NCBI GenBank assembly: GCA_900546675.1
Contig: URDQ01000009.1
Coordinates: 1 to 38,316 of the forward strand
DNA length: 38,316 bases
Source: an uncultured Porphyromonas sp.
GTDB taxonomy: Bacteria; Bacteroidota; Bacteroidia; Bacteroidales; Porphyromonadaceae
Direction of reading: 5' to 3'
Below the pieces are notes generated by a model. The model saw nothing but the letters and a program-made list of their open reading frames with translations, had not been told where the DNA came from and did no database searches. How positions within the stretch are numbered: the stretch's first letter is position 1; every line of letters starts with the position of its first letter. Shown one piece after another: positions 31,145 through 38,316 of this stretch. Position numbers and translations under genes: made by a program.

Positions 31145-32779
31145 CTACTTAGCATAGCTCACGGCACGAGTCTCACGGATCACCGTGATCTTGACCTGCC
31201 CTGGGTAGGTCATCTCGGTCTGTATCTTGTGAGCAATGTCTGCCGAGAGCGTTTCGGTAGCCTGATCGTCTATCTCGTCAGCACCAACGATGACACGTAG
31301 CTCACGACCCGCCTGGATTGCATAGGTCTTGACCACGCCTGGATAGGAGAGCGCCAGCTGCTCGAGGTCTTTGAGACGCTTGATGTACGCCTCGACGATC
31401 TCATGACGAGCCCCTGGTCTAGCACCGCTTATGGAGTCACATATCTGCACGATAGGTGCTAGGAGCGTCTCCATCTCTATCTCCTCATGGTGCGCACCGA
31501 CAGCGTTGCAGATGTCGGGCTTCTCCTTGTACTTCTCACAGATCTTCATACCGAGGATAGCGTGTGGTAGCTCAGGCTCCTCGTCAGACACCTTACCGAT
31601 GTCGTGTAGCAAGCCCGCACGACGCGCTTTCTTAGCATTGAGTCCCAGCTCAGATGCCATCGCCGCACAGAGATTGGCTGTCTCACGAGCATGCTGCAGG
31701 AGGTTCTGTCCATAAGACGAGCGATACTTCATCTTACCCACCAGACGCACCAGCTCAGGGTGCATACCATGTATGCCAAGGTCGATGATTGTCCGCTTAC
31801 CCGTCTCGATGATCTCCTCCTCGATTTGCTTGCTCACGCGATCTACTACCTCCTCAATGCGAGCTGGGTGGATACGTCCGTCCTGTACCAGCTGATGCAG
31901 AGCTAGGCGAGCTATCTCACGACGTACGGGATCAAAGGCTGAGAGTACGATAGCCTCTGGCGTATCGTCTACGATGATCTCCACACCCGTGGCAGCCTCT
32001 AGGGCGCGAATGTTACGACCCTCACGGCCAATGATGCGTCCCTTGACCTCGTCATTGTCTATGTGAAAGACTGATACAGAGTTCTCAACTGAAGTCTCCG
32101 TGGCGATGCGCTGTATCGTCGCGACGATGAGTCGTCTAGCCTCTTGCGAAGCATTCATCTTAGCCTCTTCGATCACCTCTGCTGTGTAGGCAGCCGCCTG
32201 ATCACGAGCTTCTAAGCGCAGGGACTCGATGAGCTGCTCGCGAGCTTGGGTAGCAGATAGTCCGCCTATCTCCTCCAGCTTAGCTTGCTGTGTGAGGAGG
32301 GCTTGGCTTAGCTCTTCTTGCTCCTGAGCGACTAGCTGCTCCTGCTGAGCCATCTGCTTGCGCTGACGGTCTAGATCAGACGAGGCCTCTTCTAGTTGCT
32401 TGGTACGTGCTGTGAGCGTCTGCTCGAGCTGCTGTAGGGTAGTCTCTCGGCTCTGCACCTGTGCCGTGCGATCAGCGAGACGCTCCTCCAGCTCTCCCTT
32501 GAGTTGCAAGGCGTACTCCTTAGCTTCGATCATCTTCTGCTGCTTGAGTATCTCGGCATCTTGCTGCGCTTTCTCTAGTATGCTGTCAGCCTCACGTAGC
32601 TCTTTCTTTTTAGCCTTATGAGCCTCGAGGATCACCTTGTCAGCACTCTCCTGAGCCTCCGTTAGAATGCGCTCCGCTCGCTGCTTGTAGAGGTGCATCA
32701 CGGCAAGCCATACGGCTCCACCGCCTACGATGAGGGCTAGTAATATGAATAGAATCAGTAGGTATATGCTAATCTCCAT
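31145..32779 (-). CDS. rny: Ribonuclease Y
   Basis: This 544-residue membrane-anchored endoribonuclease starts mRNA decay. An N-terminal helix (residues 5-27, LLILFILLALIVGGGAVWLAV) is followed by a long Gln/Glu/Ala coiled coil to about 200. The KH domain shows GRIIGREGRNIRALEAATGVEII near 250-272. The HD phosphohydrolase domain has AGLLHDIGKV with the His-Asp pair near 385 and AHHEEIE. The length is slightly above the typical 510-520. It follows zapA after 168 bp and precedes lptF/G. A TATCTTTA box (one mismatch) lies near 32837-32844 on the minus strand. Confidence 0.96.
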   Translation of the reverse strand: MEISIYLLILFILLALIVGGGAVWLAVMHLYKQRAERILTEAQESADKVILEAHKAKKKELREADSILEKAQQDAEILKQQKMIEAKEYALQLKGELEERLADRTAQVQSRETTLQQLEQTLTARTKQLEEASSDLDRQRKQMAQQEQLVAQEQEELSQALLTQQAKLEEIGGLSATQAREQLIESLRLEARDQAAAYTAEVIEEAKMNASQEARRLIVATIQRIATETSVENSVSVFHIDNDEVKGRIIGREGRNIRALEAATGVEIIVDDTPEAIVLSAFDPVRREIARLALHQLVQDGRIHPARIEEVVDRVSKQIEEEIIETGKRTIIDLGIHGMHPELVRLVGKMKYRSSYGQNLLQHARETANLCAAMASELGLNAKKARRAGLLHDIGKVSDEEPELPHAILGMKICEKYKEKPDICNAVGAHHEEIEMETLLAPIVQICDSISGARPGARHEIVEAYIKRLKDLEQLALSYPGVVKTYAIQAGRELRVIVGADEIDDQATETLSADIAHKIQTEMTYPGQVKITVIRETRAVSYAK

Positions 32780-32947
32780 AAATCGTTATCACTAAAGTGT
32801 GTATATCTAATCTGTCACAATGTCTCTAATATGATCGGTAAAGATACAGACACACCCTACTGAGAGAAGTCCCAGTGGTCAAACGTATGGATTCTAGCTA
32901 TACATCTAAACCTTTCTGAAGAAAGGCTAGAGAGTCGCTCCCGCAGA
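32780..32947 (-). other. 168-bp zapA-rny gap with stem-forming sequence
   Basis: No frame is seen. On the minus strand CCTTTC/GAAAGG and CTAGC/GCTAG can form nested stems just after zapA. In Proteobacteria 6S RNA lies beside zapA, which makes a small RNA here worth testing, but I cannot recognise a 6S core by eye. Confidence 0.25.
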
Positions 32948-33280
32948 CTACAGCTGTCGCTCTAGCAGACTATTTACCTCAGAGAGACGCTTCAGCAGCT
33001 CTGTCGTGTCTTTGCTCTCTTTGAGTACCTCACACTGCACGGCAATATCCACGGCCGCCATAAGCCAGTGAAGCTGCTCATCACTCTCTGCGGGCTGTGG
33101 GTAAGCAGCACGATACTTCTTGACGAGTGCCGATATCGTATGCTGTGCACGACGATAGTAAGGCTCCTCGCTACGCGGCACCTCAATGGGGATAGCAATC
33201 CCGTCGACAAGTAGCGTGATGCTCTGCGTCTCGTCTTGACGATGCTCTGATTTAGTGCTATGCAGATCCTTCTGTGCCAT
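32948..33280 (-). CDS. zapA: Cell division protein ZapA
   Basis: This 110-residue protein binds and bundles FtsZ filaments at the division ring. Residues about 18-65 form the small alpha/beta domain (ITLLVDGIAIPIEVP..., EEPYYRRAQHTISALVKKY), and the C-terminal part is a helix (LHWLMAAVDIAVQCEVLKE, then KRLSEVNSLLERQL) that dimerises as a coiled coil. The size and layout are typical. It lies 8 bp after a coiled-coil partner gene, as usual in Bacteroidota. Confidence 0.9.
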   Translation of the reverse strand: MAQKDLHSTKSEHRQDETQSITLLVDGIAIPIEVPRSEEPYYRRAQHTISALVKKYRAAYPQPAESDEQLHWLMAAVDIAVQCEVLKESKDTTELLKRLSEVNSLLERQL

Positions 33281-33288
33281 TAGAGTGG

Positions 33289-33603
33289 CTAAGTTGTAGC
33301 TGTACTATGTTGTAGCTCTAGGAGAGCTATGCTTTGGTCCATTCGTTTGATCATTTGGGACAGTCGCTCCTTAGCGATGCCCATATCAGTACCACTGACG
33401 ATAAGTGCGCGCGCCATCAAGAGTTGCCGGTTGCGACTCTCTAGCCCCTCCAGCTCATCACACTGCTCACTGAGCCGTGTCCTGAGGTCTGCTATCTCCC
33501 TGCGCTGCGTCTCTATCTCTTGTTGCAGCGCATCACGCTGCTCGATGAGTCGTAGAGCATTTTGGTAGAGTGCATCCAGCTGTAGTTGCTCGTCGTGCGT
33601 CAT
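33289..33603 (-). CDS. Small coiled-coil protein (ZapB-like/division partner of ZapA)
   Basis: This 104-residue protein is almost wholly heptad-like (LDALYQNALRLIEQRDALQQEIE, then LRTRLSEQCDELEGLESRNRQLLMARA), followed by a basic helix (AKERLSQMIKRMDQSIALLEL). No membrane helix or other fold is visible. A position 8 bp upstream of zapA in the same operon suggests a division role; ZapB-like naming is by analogy. The operon's -7 box TACCTTTG (33623-33630, minus strand) lies 20 bp upstream of the ATG. Confidence 0.75.
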   Translation of the reverse strand: MTHDEQLQLDALYQNALRLIEQRDALQQEIETQRREIADLRTRLSEQCDELEGLESRNRQLLMARALIVSGTDMGIAKERLSQMIKRMDQSIALLELQHSTATT

Positions 33604-33622
33604 TTTGTCACCATGTGTATCA

Positions 33623-33630
33623 CAAAGGTA
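33623..33630 (-). promoter_or_regulatory. -7 box of the zap operon
   Basis: TACCTTTG on the minus strand, with CTTG 20 bp upstream as a partial -33 box. Confidence 0.6.
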
Positions 33631-33692
33631 CAGAAAAAAGAGATTCGTCCCAAGAGCTTGTCCTTAGCTCTCCAAGACCTCTAGCCTTTCCA

Positions 33693-33741
33693 TTTGCATT
33701 TCACTATTTGTTTGTCTACCTTTGTCGTAACAAAGACAAAC
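33693..33741 (+). promoter_or_regulatory. Promoter and nested inverted repeat of the STAS-like/ATPase cassette
   Basis: TTTG (33693-33696) and TACCTTTG (33717-33724) are separated by 20 bp, a full-consensus Bacteroidota promoter. Across the -7 box and start site runs a nested dyad: GTTTGT (33710-33715) with ACAAAC (33736-33741), and CTTTGT (33720-33725) with ACAAAG (33730-33735), loop CGTA. It looks like an operator overlapping the start site. Confidence 0.7.
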
Positions 33742-33779
33742 TACAAACTGAGGCGACATAACTCAGACGACAAGACTTT

Positions 33780-34145
33780 ATGAAAACATCTCAAACGATT
33801 ATATCAGTGGCTACAGCATTGGGGACAACCCTTGTGTCTCGTAAGAGCGTAAGTCTCTTAGAGCAGGAGGCTACTAGGCAAGGTGATGGGGCTGTTGTCT
33901 TGGATTTTTCTAGAGTTACGTTTGCTAGTCGTAGTTTTATGGACGAGCTGTACAACTCAAAGACCTTAGACAACAATCGGGTGCAATACATCAATTTAGC
34001 TCCAGCTCTTTTAGAAGTTTGGAGTGCTGTAAAGCAAACACAGAGCAAGACAGCTAAGAGACCTCTGTGCAAGGTCGAAACGACTACCCTCGAAAGCGTT
34101 CAGGCTGTCGAAAGTGTGCTTAATCAGCTGGCTTACACCTTTTGA
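33780..34145 (+). CDS. STAS-like domain protein (DUF4325 type)
   Basis: This is a 121-residue soluble protein. The core GAVVLDFSRVTFASRSFMDEL (37-57 in part) matches the STAS-like DUF4325 pattern: a strand ending in DFS, then xFxSxSFxDEL. In anti-sigma-factor antagonists such as SpoIIAA a Ser at this turn is phosphorylated; Ser50 and Ser52 are the equivalents here. Residues 70-84 (YINLAPALLEVWSAV) form the next strand and helix. The stop overlaps the next ATG by one base (TGATG), so the partner is translationally coupled. The codon use and lower G+C differ from the flanking zap and rpmE2 genes. The function is not established. Confidence 0.82.
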   Translation: MKTSQTIISVATALGTTLVSRKSVSLLEQEATRQGDGAVVLDFSRVTFASRSFMDELYNSKTLDNNRVQYINLAPALLEVWSAVKQTQSKTAKRPLCKVETTTLESVQAVESVLNQLAYTF

Positions 34146-35032
34146 TGCAGATTAATTGCGTCAAGCGTGTCTCCGAAGTGTTTCTCAACGGACTAGAGGA
34201 GGCGGTTAAGGTCATTGCGCAGATAGAGCAAAGCTCTGATGAGGAAATTTCCCTTTGCTTTGGAGAGGGAGTCTTTGTGACTCCACTCTTTATGAGTGCT
34301 GTATTGATTAAGCTTCTATCTGTAAACAAAAAGGTCTTCATAACAGCAAACAACTATCTAAGCACAGTTCACTTCGGCAGTTATGGTCTACATTTAGATT
34401 CTCCCGAAGCTATAAGTGATTGCTTTAGAGCATTCGAAAATAAGACATACCTCCCCATACTTTGTTTCTCGACGAAGGGGGCAGACGGACAGAATAGTGC
34501 TAACTTAGGCTCCAGCGTAGCCAAGTTTCTGCGGAAACGAGCGAGCCTACCTGTAGAGACACATACAGCTATATCATATCTAATCTCAGAGACTATAGAC
34601 AATATACTGGAACACGCATGCTCTAAGTGCGGATATATAAGTTGTCAGGCCTATCCAAAGTTGGGATATATAGACCTCTGTATCTTTGATAGTGGTATCT
34701 CACTGATAGGAAGCTTTAGAGAGTCTAGGCATATGGATGAGACAAATGATGACATAGACGCTATGGAAGCTGTCATAAACTATCAAGTCTCTACGAAAAA
34801 CCTTCCTGGAGCAGAAAACCGAGGCTTTGGCATTCGCACATCAAGGGAGATGCTGGTCAATGGTCTTGGTGGGGAGTATTTAATATATTCAGGCAATGCG
34901 CTTTTTGTGAGCAATCCTAAAGAAGAGCGCATCATAGGACTGCCCCATACGATAGGCGTTCGAGGGACTCTTGTGGCAATGCGTATTCCAGTCAGTAAAG
35001 AGGGGTTTACGCCTAGTGCCTATTATCAGTAG
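34145..35032 (+). CDS. GHKL-type ATPase with an N-terminal STAS-like segment
   Basis: This is a 295-residue protein. The C-terminal half is a histidine-kinase-type ATPase fold without a His-phosphorylation domain: the N box is ETIDNILEHA (149-158, Asn153), G1 is IFDSGIS (Asp182, Gly184), and G2 is NRGFGIRTSREML (225-237). This is the layout of anti-sigma kinases such as SpoIIAB/RsbW. Residues about 30-75 (ISLCFGEGVFVTPLFMSAVL, then KKVFITA) look like a second STAS-like domain, parallel to the one in the partner. It likely binds or phosphorylates the partner. It begins at the ATG inside TGATG. The next gene downstream is tRNA-fMet. The biological output is unknown. Confidence 0.82.
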   Translation: MQINCVKRVSEVFLNGLEEAVKVIAQIEQSSDEEISLCFGEGVFVTPLFMSAVLIKLLSVNKKVFITANNYLSTVHFGSYGLHLDSPEAISDCFRAFENKTYLPILCFSTKGADGQNSANLGSSVAKFLRKRASLPVETHTAISYLISETIDNILEHACSKCGYISCQAYPKLGYIDLCIFDSGISLIGSFRESRHMDETNDDIDAMEAVINYQVSTKNLPGAENRGFGIRTSREMLVNGLGGEYLIYSGNALFVSNPKEERIIGLPHTIGVRGTLVAMRIPVSKEGFTPSAYYQ

Positions 35033-35122
35033 TGATTGCGTTATATGGCTGAGCTTGAGTGGCTCCCTCACTCTGAGTCCTTCCCTTTAGCGAGTAGCAC
35101 CAAGTAGTCCATTGGACAGAAG

Positions 35123-35154
35123 TTTGGCAGTCTCAGATATTCTTCGTACCTTTG
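35123..35154 (+). promoter_or_regulatory. Promoter of tRNA-fMet
   Basis: TTTG (35123-35126) and TACCTTTG (35147-35154) are separated by 20 bp, a full consensus match. The tRNA begins 14 bp further on. Confidence 0.85.
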
Positions 35155-35168
35155 CAGGTACAAACGGC

Positions 35169-35243
<75 letters not shown>

Positions 35244-35248
35244 ACGAT

Positions 35249-35282
35249 AGACGCACCCTCCTTCGGGGTGCGTCTTTTTTTA
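35249..35282 (+). terminator. Terminator of tRNA-fMet
   Basis: AGACGCACCC (35249-35258) pairs with GGGTGCGTCT (35266-35275), followed by a run of T. Confidence 0.9.
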
Positions 35283-35315
35283 TTATCCGTCCGCTATGGC
35301 TGCGATGAGTGGGAT

Positions 35316-35488
35316 GAGACTATTGCATAAAGGCGAATCGCTGTGTTGCTTTCGGGATTCGGCTTCGGTCACATACGGAGGTATGCTCCCTTCAGACCTC
35401 ACCCTCAGCGCCTTGCGCTTCATCCTTTCTGCAAAGTCAGGACAATCTTGCACGCAAGATTGTGAGACTGTTGACTTGCAACAGTCTT
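35316..35488 (+). repeat. MITE-like repeat element, copy B
   Basis: Nearly identical to 24582-24757. Left end GAGACTATTGCA, right end TGCAACAGTCT. The central stem CAATCTTGC/GCAAGATTG is kept, but the loop is AC instead of TA, and the last hairpin loop is two bases shorter. It starts 34 bp after the tRNA terminator. The 64-codon open frame over it is a by-product. Confidence 0.7.
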
Positions 35489-35554
35489 GAGACGAAGATG
35501 AAGGAGAGCACGGCAGTAGCTTGATGCGCTTATTGGCAAAAGTGGCTATATACG

Positions 35555-35597
35555 AAAAGCACGCTACAGACCCTCGTGAGGGTTCGTAGCGTGCTTT
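35555..35597 (-). terminator. Terminator of rpmE2 (bidirectional)
   Basis: The stem GCACGCTAC with GTAGCGTGC continues into ACCCTC/GAGGGT. On the minus strand it is followed by TTTTCG, on the plus strand by TTTG. It is 58 bases past the rpmE2 stop. Confidence 0.8.
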
Positions 35598-35654
35598 GTC
35601 ATTTGTTAGGGGACGAGAGACGCAGATCGGCGCTCTCAGACTCCGATGTGTGGC

Positions 35655-35918
35655 TTACTTGTCAGCCTTCTTACCACGATTGCCGTAGCGGCTCATGAAC
35701 TTATCGACACGTCCTGCCGTATCAACGAGCTTAGCCTTGCCCGTGTAGAAGGGGTGAGACGTGTTGGAGATCTCTATCTTGATGAGCGGATAGGTCTCGC
35801 CATCGATCTCGATGGTCTCCTTAGCGTTGGCTGTACTCTTCGTGATGAAGACTTCGTCGTTGGACATATCTTTGAATGCCACTGGACGGTAATTCTCAGG
35901 ATGTAGATCCTTTTTCAT
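35655..35918 (-). CDS. rpmE2: 50S ribosomal protein L31 type B
   Basis: This 87-residue protein starts MKKDLHPENYRPVAFKDMS and contains SNTSHPFYTGKAK and GRVDKFMSRYG. It has no Cys, so it is the zinc-free (C-minus) L31 paralogue that replaces zinc-bound L31 under zinc limitation in many bacteria. The length is typical of type B. The -7 box TACCTTTG at 36106-36113 implies a leader of about 185 nt. Confidence 0.95.
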   Translation of the reverse strand: MKKDLHPENYRPVAFKDMSNDEVFITKSTANAKETIEIDGETYPLIKIEISNTSHPFYTGKAKLVDTAGRVDKFMSRYGNRGKKADK

Positions 35919-36218
35919 TGCTTTGTTGCGTTTAAGTAGTTAATAATCTTGCAGGGGCGTGGCTCTCCTTCCTCCTCAATAGTGGCGAAAGAGGGCTAGC
36001 GAAGGATCTTCCTATCGTCTAGCACCACGTGGATACCGCAAGGGCTTGCCTCGATCAAGTAGCAATCGGTGAGCTGCTCACACTTGGGAGACAAACTTCG
36101 AGGGGCAAAGGTACAATAAATATCTGAATCTTCGCCCTCGAGACTTTTTCTAGATGAAGCCGTGTAGCTTGATGAGACGAGTAACCCACTGTAGGGACGC
36201 ACGTCAAGTTGTTACACG
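35919..36218 (-). promoter_or_regulatory. rpmE2 promoter and long leader
   Basis: TACCTTTG lies at 36106-36113 on the minus strand. The leader of about 185 nt holds no zinc-repressor-like dyad that I can see. A 68-codon GTG-started frame at 35996-36202 begins before this promoter and has no protein features. Bases 36176-36200 carry a degenerate GCGTCCCTACA-type repeat. Confidence 0.5.
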
Positions 36219-38135
36219 TTAGAGTGTTACCTTGAACCAGTCGCTGCCGATCTGTAGGAGGTAGACGCCAGCGGGGAGCTGTGCGATGGAGAGCGTGGTG
36301 TCTCCCGTTGCCGTAGCGACTGGAGTACCCGTGAGCGTGTAGAGACGGATCGTCTCGTCTGCCGTGACACCCAGTACGGTGAGCGTTTGGTCGGTCTGAG
36401 CGATCTGATAGCGTGTGGCACTGACTGCATCGATAGCGTCATGCTTGGCGAAGATCACCTTGACCTCCGATGTCTTGTCGACAGTCAGCGTATAGCTCGC
36501 TTGCTCTTCGCCAGCGGAGATAACTTCACCATTGACTTGCCACTCTTTGACAATGTAATCGGTGAAGGCTTCTGCCTCGAAGAGCACCTTCGTACCCTTG
36601 GCAACGAAGGTCCCTGAGGTAAGTGGCTTGCCATCGACCGTGACCGTCAACTTGCCCTCACCCTCCTTGGAGAAGGTGACAGCATAGTTGTCCTCCGCCT
36701 TGGCAAAAGCAACGGTGACCGTCATCGGCTCGCTGTACATGTCTATCTGGAAGGTAGCATCCGTGATGGGCTTCTTATTAATCCCTGGGGTCATCTGGAC
36801 GACATCATTGACACGCCACTCGGTGATGATGTACCCCTCGTCAGGCGTTGCAGTGAAGGTGAGAGGTGTGCCAGGCTCGACCTTGTCACCCGAGGTGAGC
36901 TCTGTGTCGCCTGCCATAGCCTTGATAGAGCCCCCCTCACTAGCAGAGAAGGTGAGCGGCTGCTTCTCCCCAGGATAGACAGCGCCCTCGCGAGCTATGT
37001 CTAGCTTGAGCTCAGGATCTTCATACCTGCTCTTACCGTAGTCGGGGTAGTATTCGTTGGTGACCTTGATGCTTAGCAGGATAGAGTCTAGCGGATTGTC
37101 ACCGCCAAAGCCTCCGAAGCCTCGCTCGAGGATGATGAGGTCGCTCCCCTTGATGGTGTAGTCCTGTCCCTCCTTGAGCGTACGTGGCGTGTTGAGCTGC
37201 TTGACCTGCGTGATCGTACTAGGCTGTGCTGTGCCATCGGCATCTTTTACCTCGAGCATATCGGCTAGGTGGATTGTGTTTTTGTCTACGCACTCAGGAG
37301 CTAGGTGTATCCCCTCCTGACCATACTTGAAGGAGGTTAGCCCAGGGCGCTGGAGCGGTAGCGAAGAGTAGGGGAGGTAGTTGCGCGAGAGGTCTACCTC
37401 CGTGAGTGCTGCTAGCTCTTTGATGCCTTCGATCTTGTAGAGGTTGCACTGCTTGAGTGTGAGCTTGGTTAGGACGGTCAGACCTGTCAGGTTCACCGTC
37501 TCTAGGTTGGGCTGACGCTGTATGTCGATTTCTTCTAGCGCTGTGTAGCCTGATAAGTCTAGATGCTTACTAGAGAGTTTGGTATAGTTGCGATCGGAGT
37601 CGGAGTTGGAGGTATATAGAGTCACCTTCTTGAGATTGGTGCGCTCGTTGGGGAGCTTAATGTTTGGCACATTGCGTAGGTAAACCTCTTCGAGCTTAGG
37701 GCACTCAGATAGGTCTACCATCTGCTCACGACTGTCCCGGAGCGTGTAGTTGTCTAGTCGGAAGGCCAAGATTTGTAGCTCGGGAGCCACAATCTTGCCA
37801 AAGCCTGAGAAGCTTGGTGTTACCGAGGCATTGCGTAGCTGCGTAAGCTGAGTGGCATCAATCTTGATGACCACCTCCTCCGTTGTCGCAGGGTCATACT
37901 TGTGATTGACACCCTGATAGCGTCCTTTGTATGGCTCTATGGTGCCATCGCCAAAGTCGATGTTGCTTGCCTCGGCACCCTCGAGGTAGGTCACCTGGAA
38001 GTTGACATACTGCGTACCCTTAGGTACGATCAGCTCGATCTCGGCGGTCCCAGCGGGAGCCTGAGCGGTACAGACCGCCTGCCCGAGGAGTAGGGCGGTC
38101 AGCATAAGTAGTAAATAGTGTAGTCGTTGTGTCAT
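36219..38135 (-). CDS. Secreted LRR/InlB-repeat protein with T9SS sorting domain
   Basis: This protein has 638 residues from the ATG at 38135, with the signal peptide MTQRLHYLLLMLTALLLGQ. Upstream ATG and TTG codons exist, but the -7 box lies at 38166-38173, too close for them. Residues about 115-280 contain irregular LRRs (VDLSECPKLEEVYLRN, LDLSGYTALEEIDIQ). Residues about 400-560 hold two divergent InlB-type beta-repeats (ASEGGSIKA...YIITEWRVND and GEGKLTVTV...YIVKEWQVNG). The C-terminus (IRLYTLTGTPVA, then LPAGVYLLQI) is a type A Por-secretion sorting domain. It is therefore a surface or secreted protein; its ligand is unknown. Confidence 0.9.
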   Translation of the reverse strand: MTQRLHYLLLMLTALLLGQAVCTAQAPAGTAEIELIVPKGTQYVNFQVTYLEGAEASNIDFGDGTIEPYKGRYQGVNHKYDPATTEEVVIKIDATQLTQLRNASVTPSFSGFGKIVAPELQILAFRLDNYTLRDSREQMVDLSECPKLEEVYLRNVPNIKLPNERTNLKKVTLYTSNSDSDRNYTKLSSKHLDLSGYTALEEIDIQRQPNLETVNLTGLTVLTKLTLKQCNLYKIEGIKELAALTEVDLSRNYLPYSSLPLQRPGLTSFKYGQEGIHLAPECVDKNTIHLADMLEVKDADGTAQPSTITQVKQLNTPRTLKEGQDYTIKGSDLIILERGFGGFGGDNPLDSILLSIKVTNEYYPDYGKSRYEDPELKLDIAREGAVYPGEKQPLTFSASEGGSIKAMAGDTELTSGDKVEPGTPLTFTATPDEGYIITEWRVNDVVQMTPGINKKPITDATFQIDMYSEPMTVTVAFAKAEDNYAVTFSKEGEGKLTVTVDGKPLTSGTFVAKGTKVLFEAEAFTDYIVKEWQVNGEVISAGEEQASYTLTVDKTSEVKVIFAKHDAIDAVSATRYQIAQTDQTLTVLGVTADETIRLYTLTGTPVATATGDTTLSIAQLPAGVYLLQIGSDWFKVTL

Positions 38136-38165
38136 AGGACTTTTGCTTTGCATAATTGGTTCGTA

Positions 38166-38173
38166 CAAAAGTA
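38166..38173 (-). promoter_or_regulatory. -7 box of the right-end LRR/InlB gene
   Basis: TACTTTTG on the minus strand matches TAnnTTTG and sits 31 bp upstream of the chosen ATG. Confidence 0.6.
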
Positions 38174-38214
38174 CAAAAACAATGAGACTTGCGAGCTATG
38201 GCGATAAAATCGTG

Positions 38215-38252
38215 TTCTCCACGTAGGAAATCGGAAATATCCACGTGGAGAA
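38215..38252. repeat. CACGTGG-family hairpin, right copy
   Basis: TTCTCCACGT (38215-38224) pairs with ACGTGGAGAA (38243-38252). Read in reverse it matches 306-337 closely (ACGTGGATATT, CCGATTTCC). It lies upstream of the -7 box of the LRR/InlB gene. Confidence 0.6.
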
Positions 38253-38316
38253 AAAACATTCTGTCCTCTCCTGAAATAGTACACAGTTGGGAAGCCACCC
38301 CCAACAACTATGAAAG

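Noticed and set aside
35296..35490. 64-codon plus-strand frame after the tRNA
   Set aside because: It is read through the MITE-like element; copy A has a stop at a different place, so the frame is not maintained as a protein.
35996..36202. 68-codon minus-strand frame upstream of rpmE2
   Set aside because: It starts with GTG, begins before the -7 box of rpmE2, and shows no protein-family features; it overlaps degenerate repeat sequence.

Overview
The window looks like chromosomal DNA of a Bacteroidota species, most likely Porphyromonas. The P. asaccharolytica/uenonis side of the genus is my guess from gene content and base composition of roughly one half G+C. The evidence is: three proteins ending in a type A Por secretion (type IX, T9SS) sorting domain; lipoproteins with Cys-containing lipoboxes; a FISUMP domain; a PCMD domain; an acyl-CoA decarboxylase/epimerase operon; a zinc-free L31; and many promoters with the Bacteroidota -7 box TAnnTTTG, two of them with TTTG exactly 20 bp upstream. 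Almost everything is core chromosome. I see no prophage, no CRISPR array and no complete insertion sequence.

Layout, left to right. 1-489 is a gene-free, repeat-rich stretch. 490-4290 (minus strand) carries a secreted leucine-rich-repeat (LRR) protein and a thioredoxin-like lipoprotein/thiol peroxidase pair. 4485-5519 (plus) is a winged-helix Fic protein whose catalytic His is Gln, behind a symmetric four-half-site operator. 5811-7391 (minus) is a large unknown lipoprotein. 7432-7543 is a 112-bp long hairpin. 7574-10323 (minus) is the mce-mmdA-delta-like-biotin carrier operon, with no beta subunit in view. 10497-12609 (minus) holds a polyprenol-phosphate mannosyltransferase and dihydroorotase. 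12767-14518 (minus) holds a PCMD lipoprotein and an outer-membrane barrel. 14861-17641 (plus) is a second large LRR cargo protein. 17793-18962 (minus) is an orphan sensor kinase.

The second half continues with tetR-fabG-rluA (19070-21148, plus), cdd-cytidylate-kinase-like-DUF695 (21453-23050, minus), a 700-bp repeat-rich gap, an ECF sigma factor with a 44-codon follower (23754-24565, plus), dxs-trkA-trkH (24910-29652, plus) and zapB-like/zapA/rny/lptF-G (29945-33603, minus). Next comes a two-gene STAS-like/GHKL-ATPase cassette (33780-35032, plus), initiator tRNA-fMet (35169), rpmE2 (minus) and a third T9SS cargo protein with InlB-type repeats (36219-38135, minus).

The best candidate for an undescribed system is the STAS-like plus ATPase cassette. 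It has the parts of a SpoIIAA/SpoIIAB-style partner-switch pair but no sigma factor beside it. Its ATPase appears to carry its own N-terminal STAS-like domain, the two genes overlap by one base (TGATG), the promoter is excellent, and a nested inverted repeat covers the -7 box. Second is the Fic gene with its operator. Third is a pair of about 175-bp MITE-like elements (24582 and 35316) that conserve hairpin stems while their loops differ.
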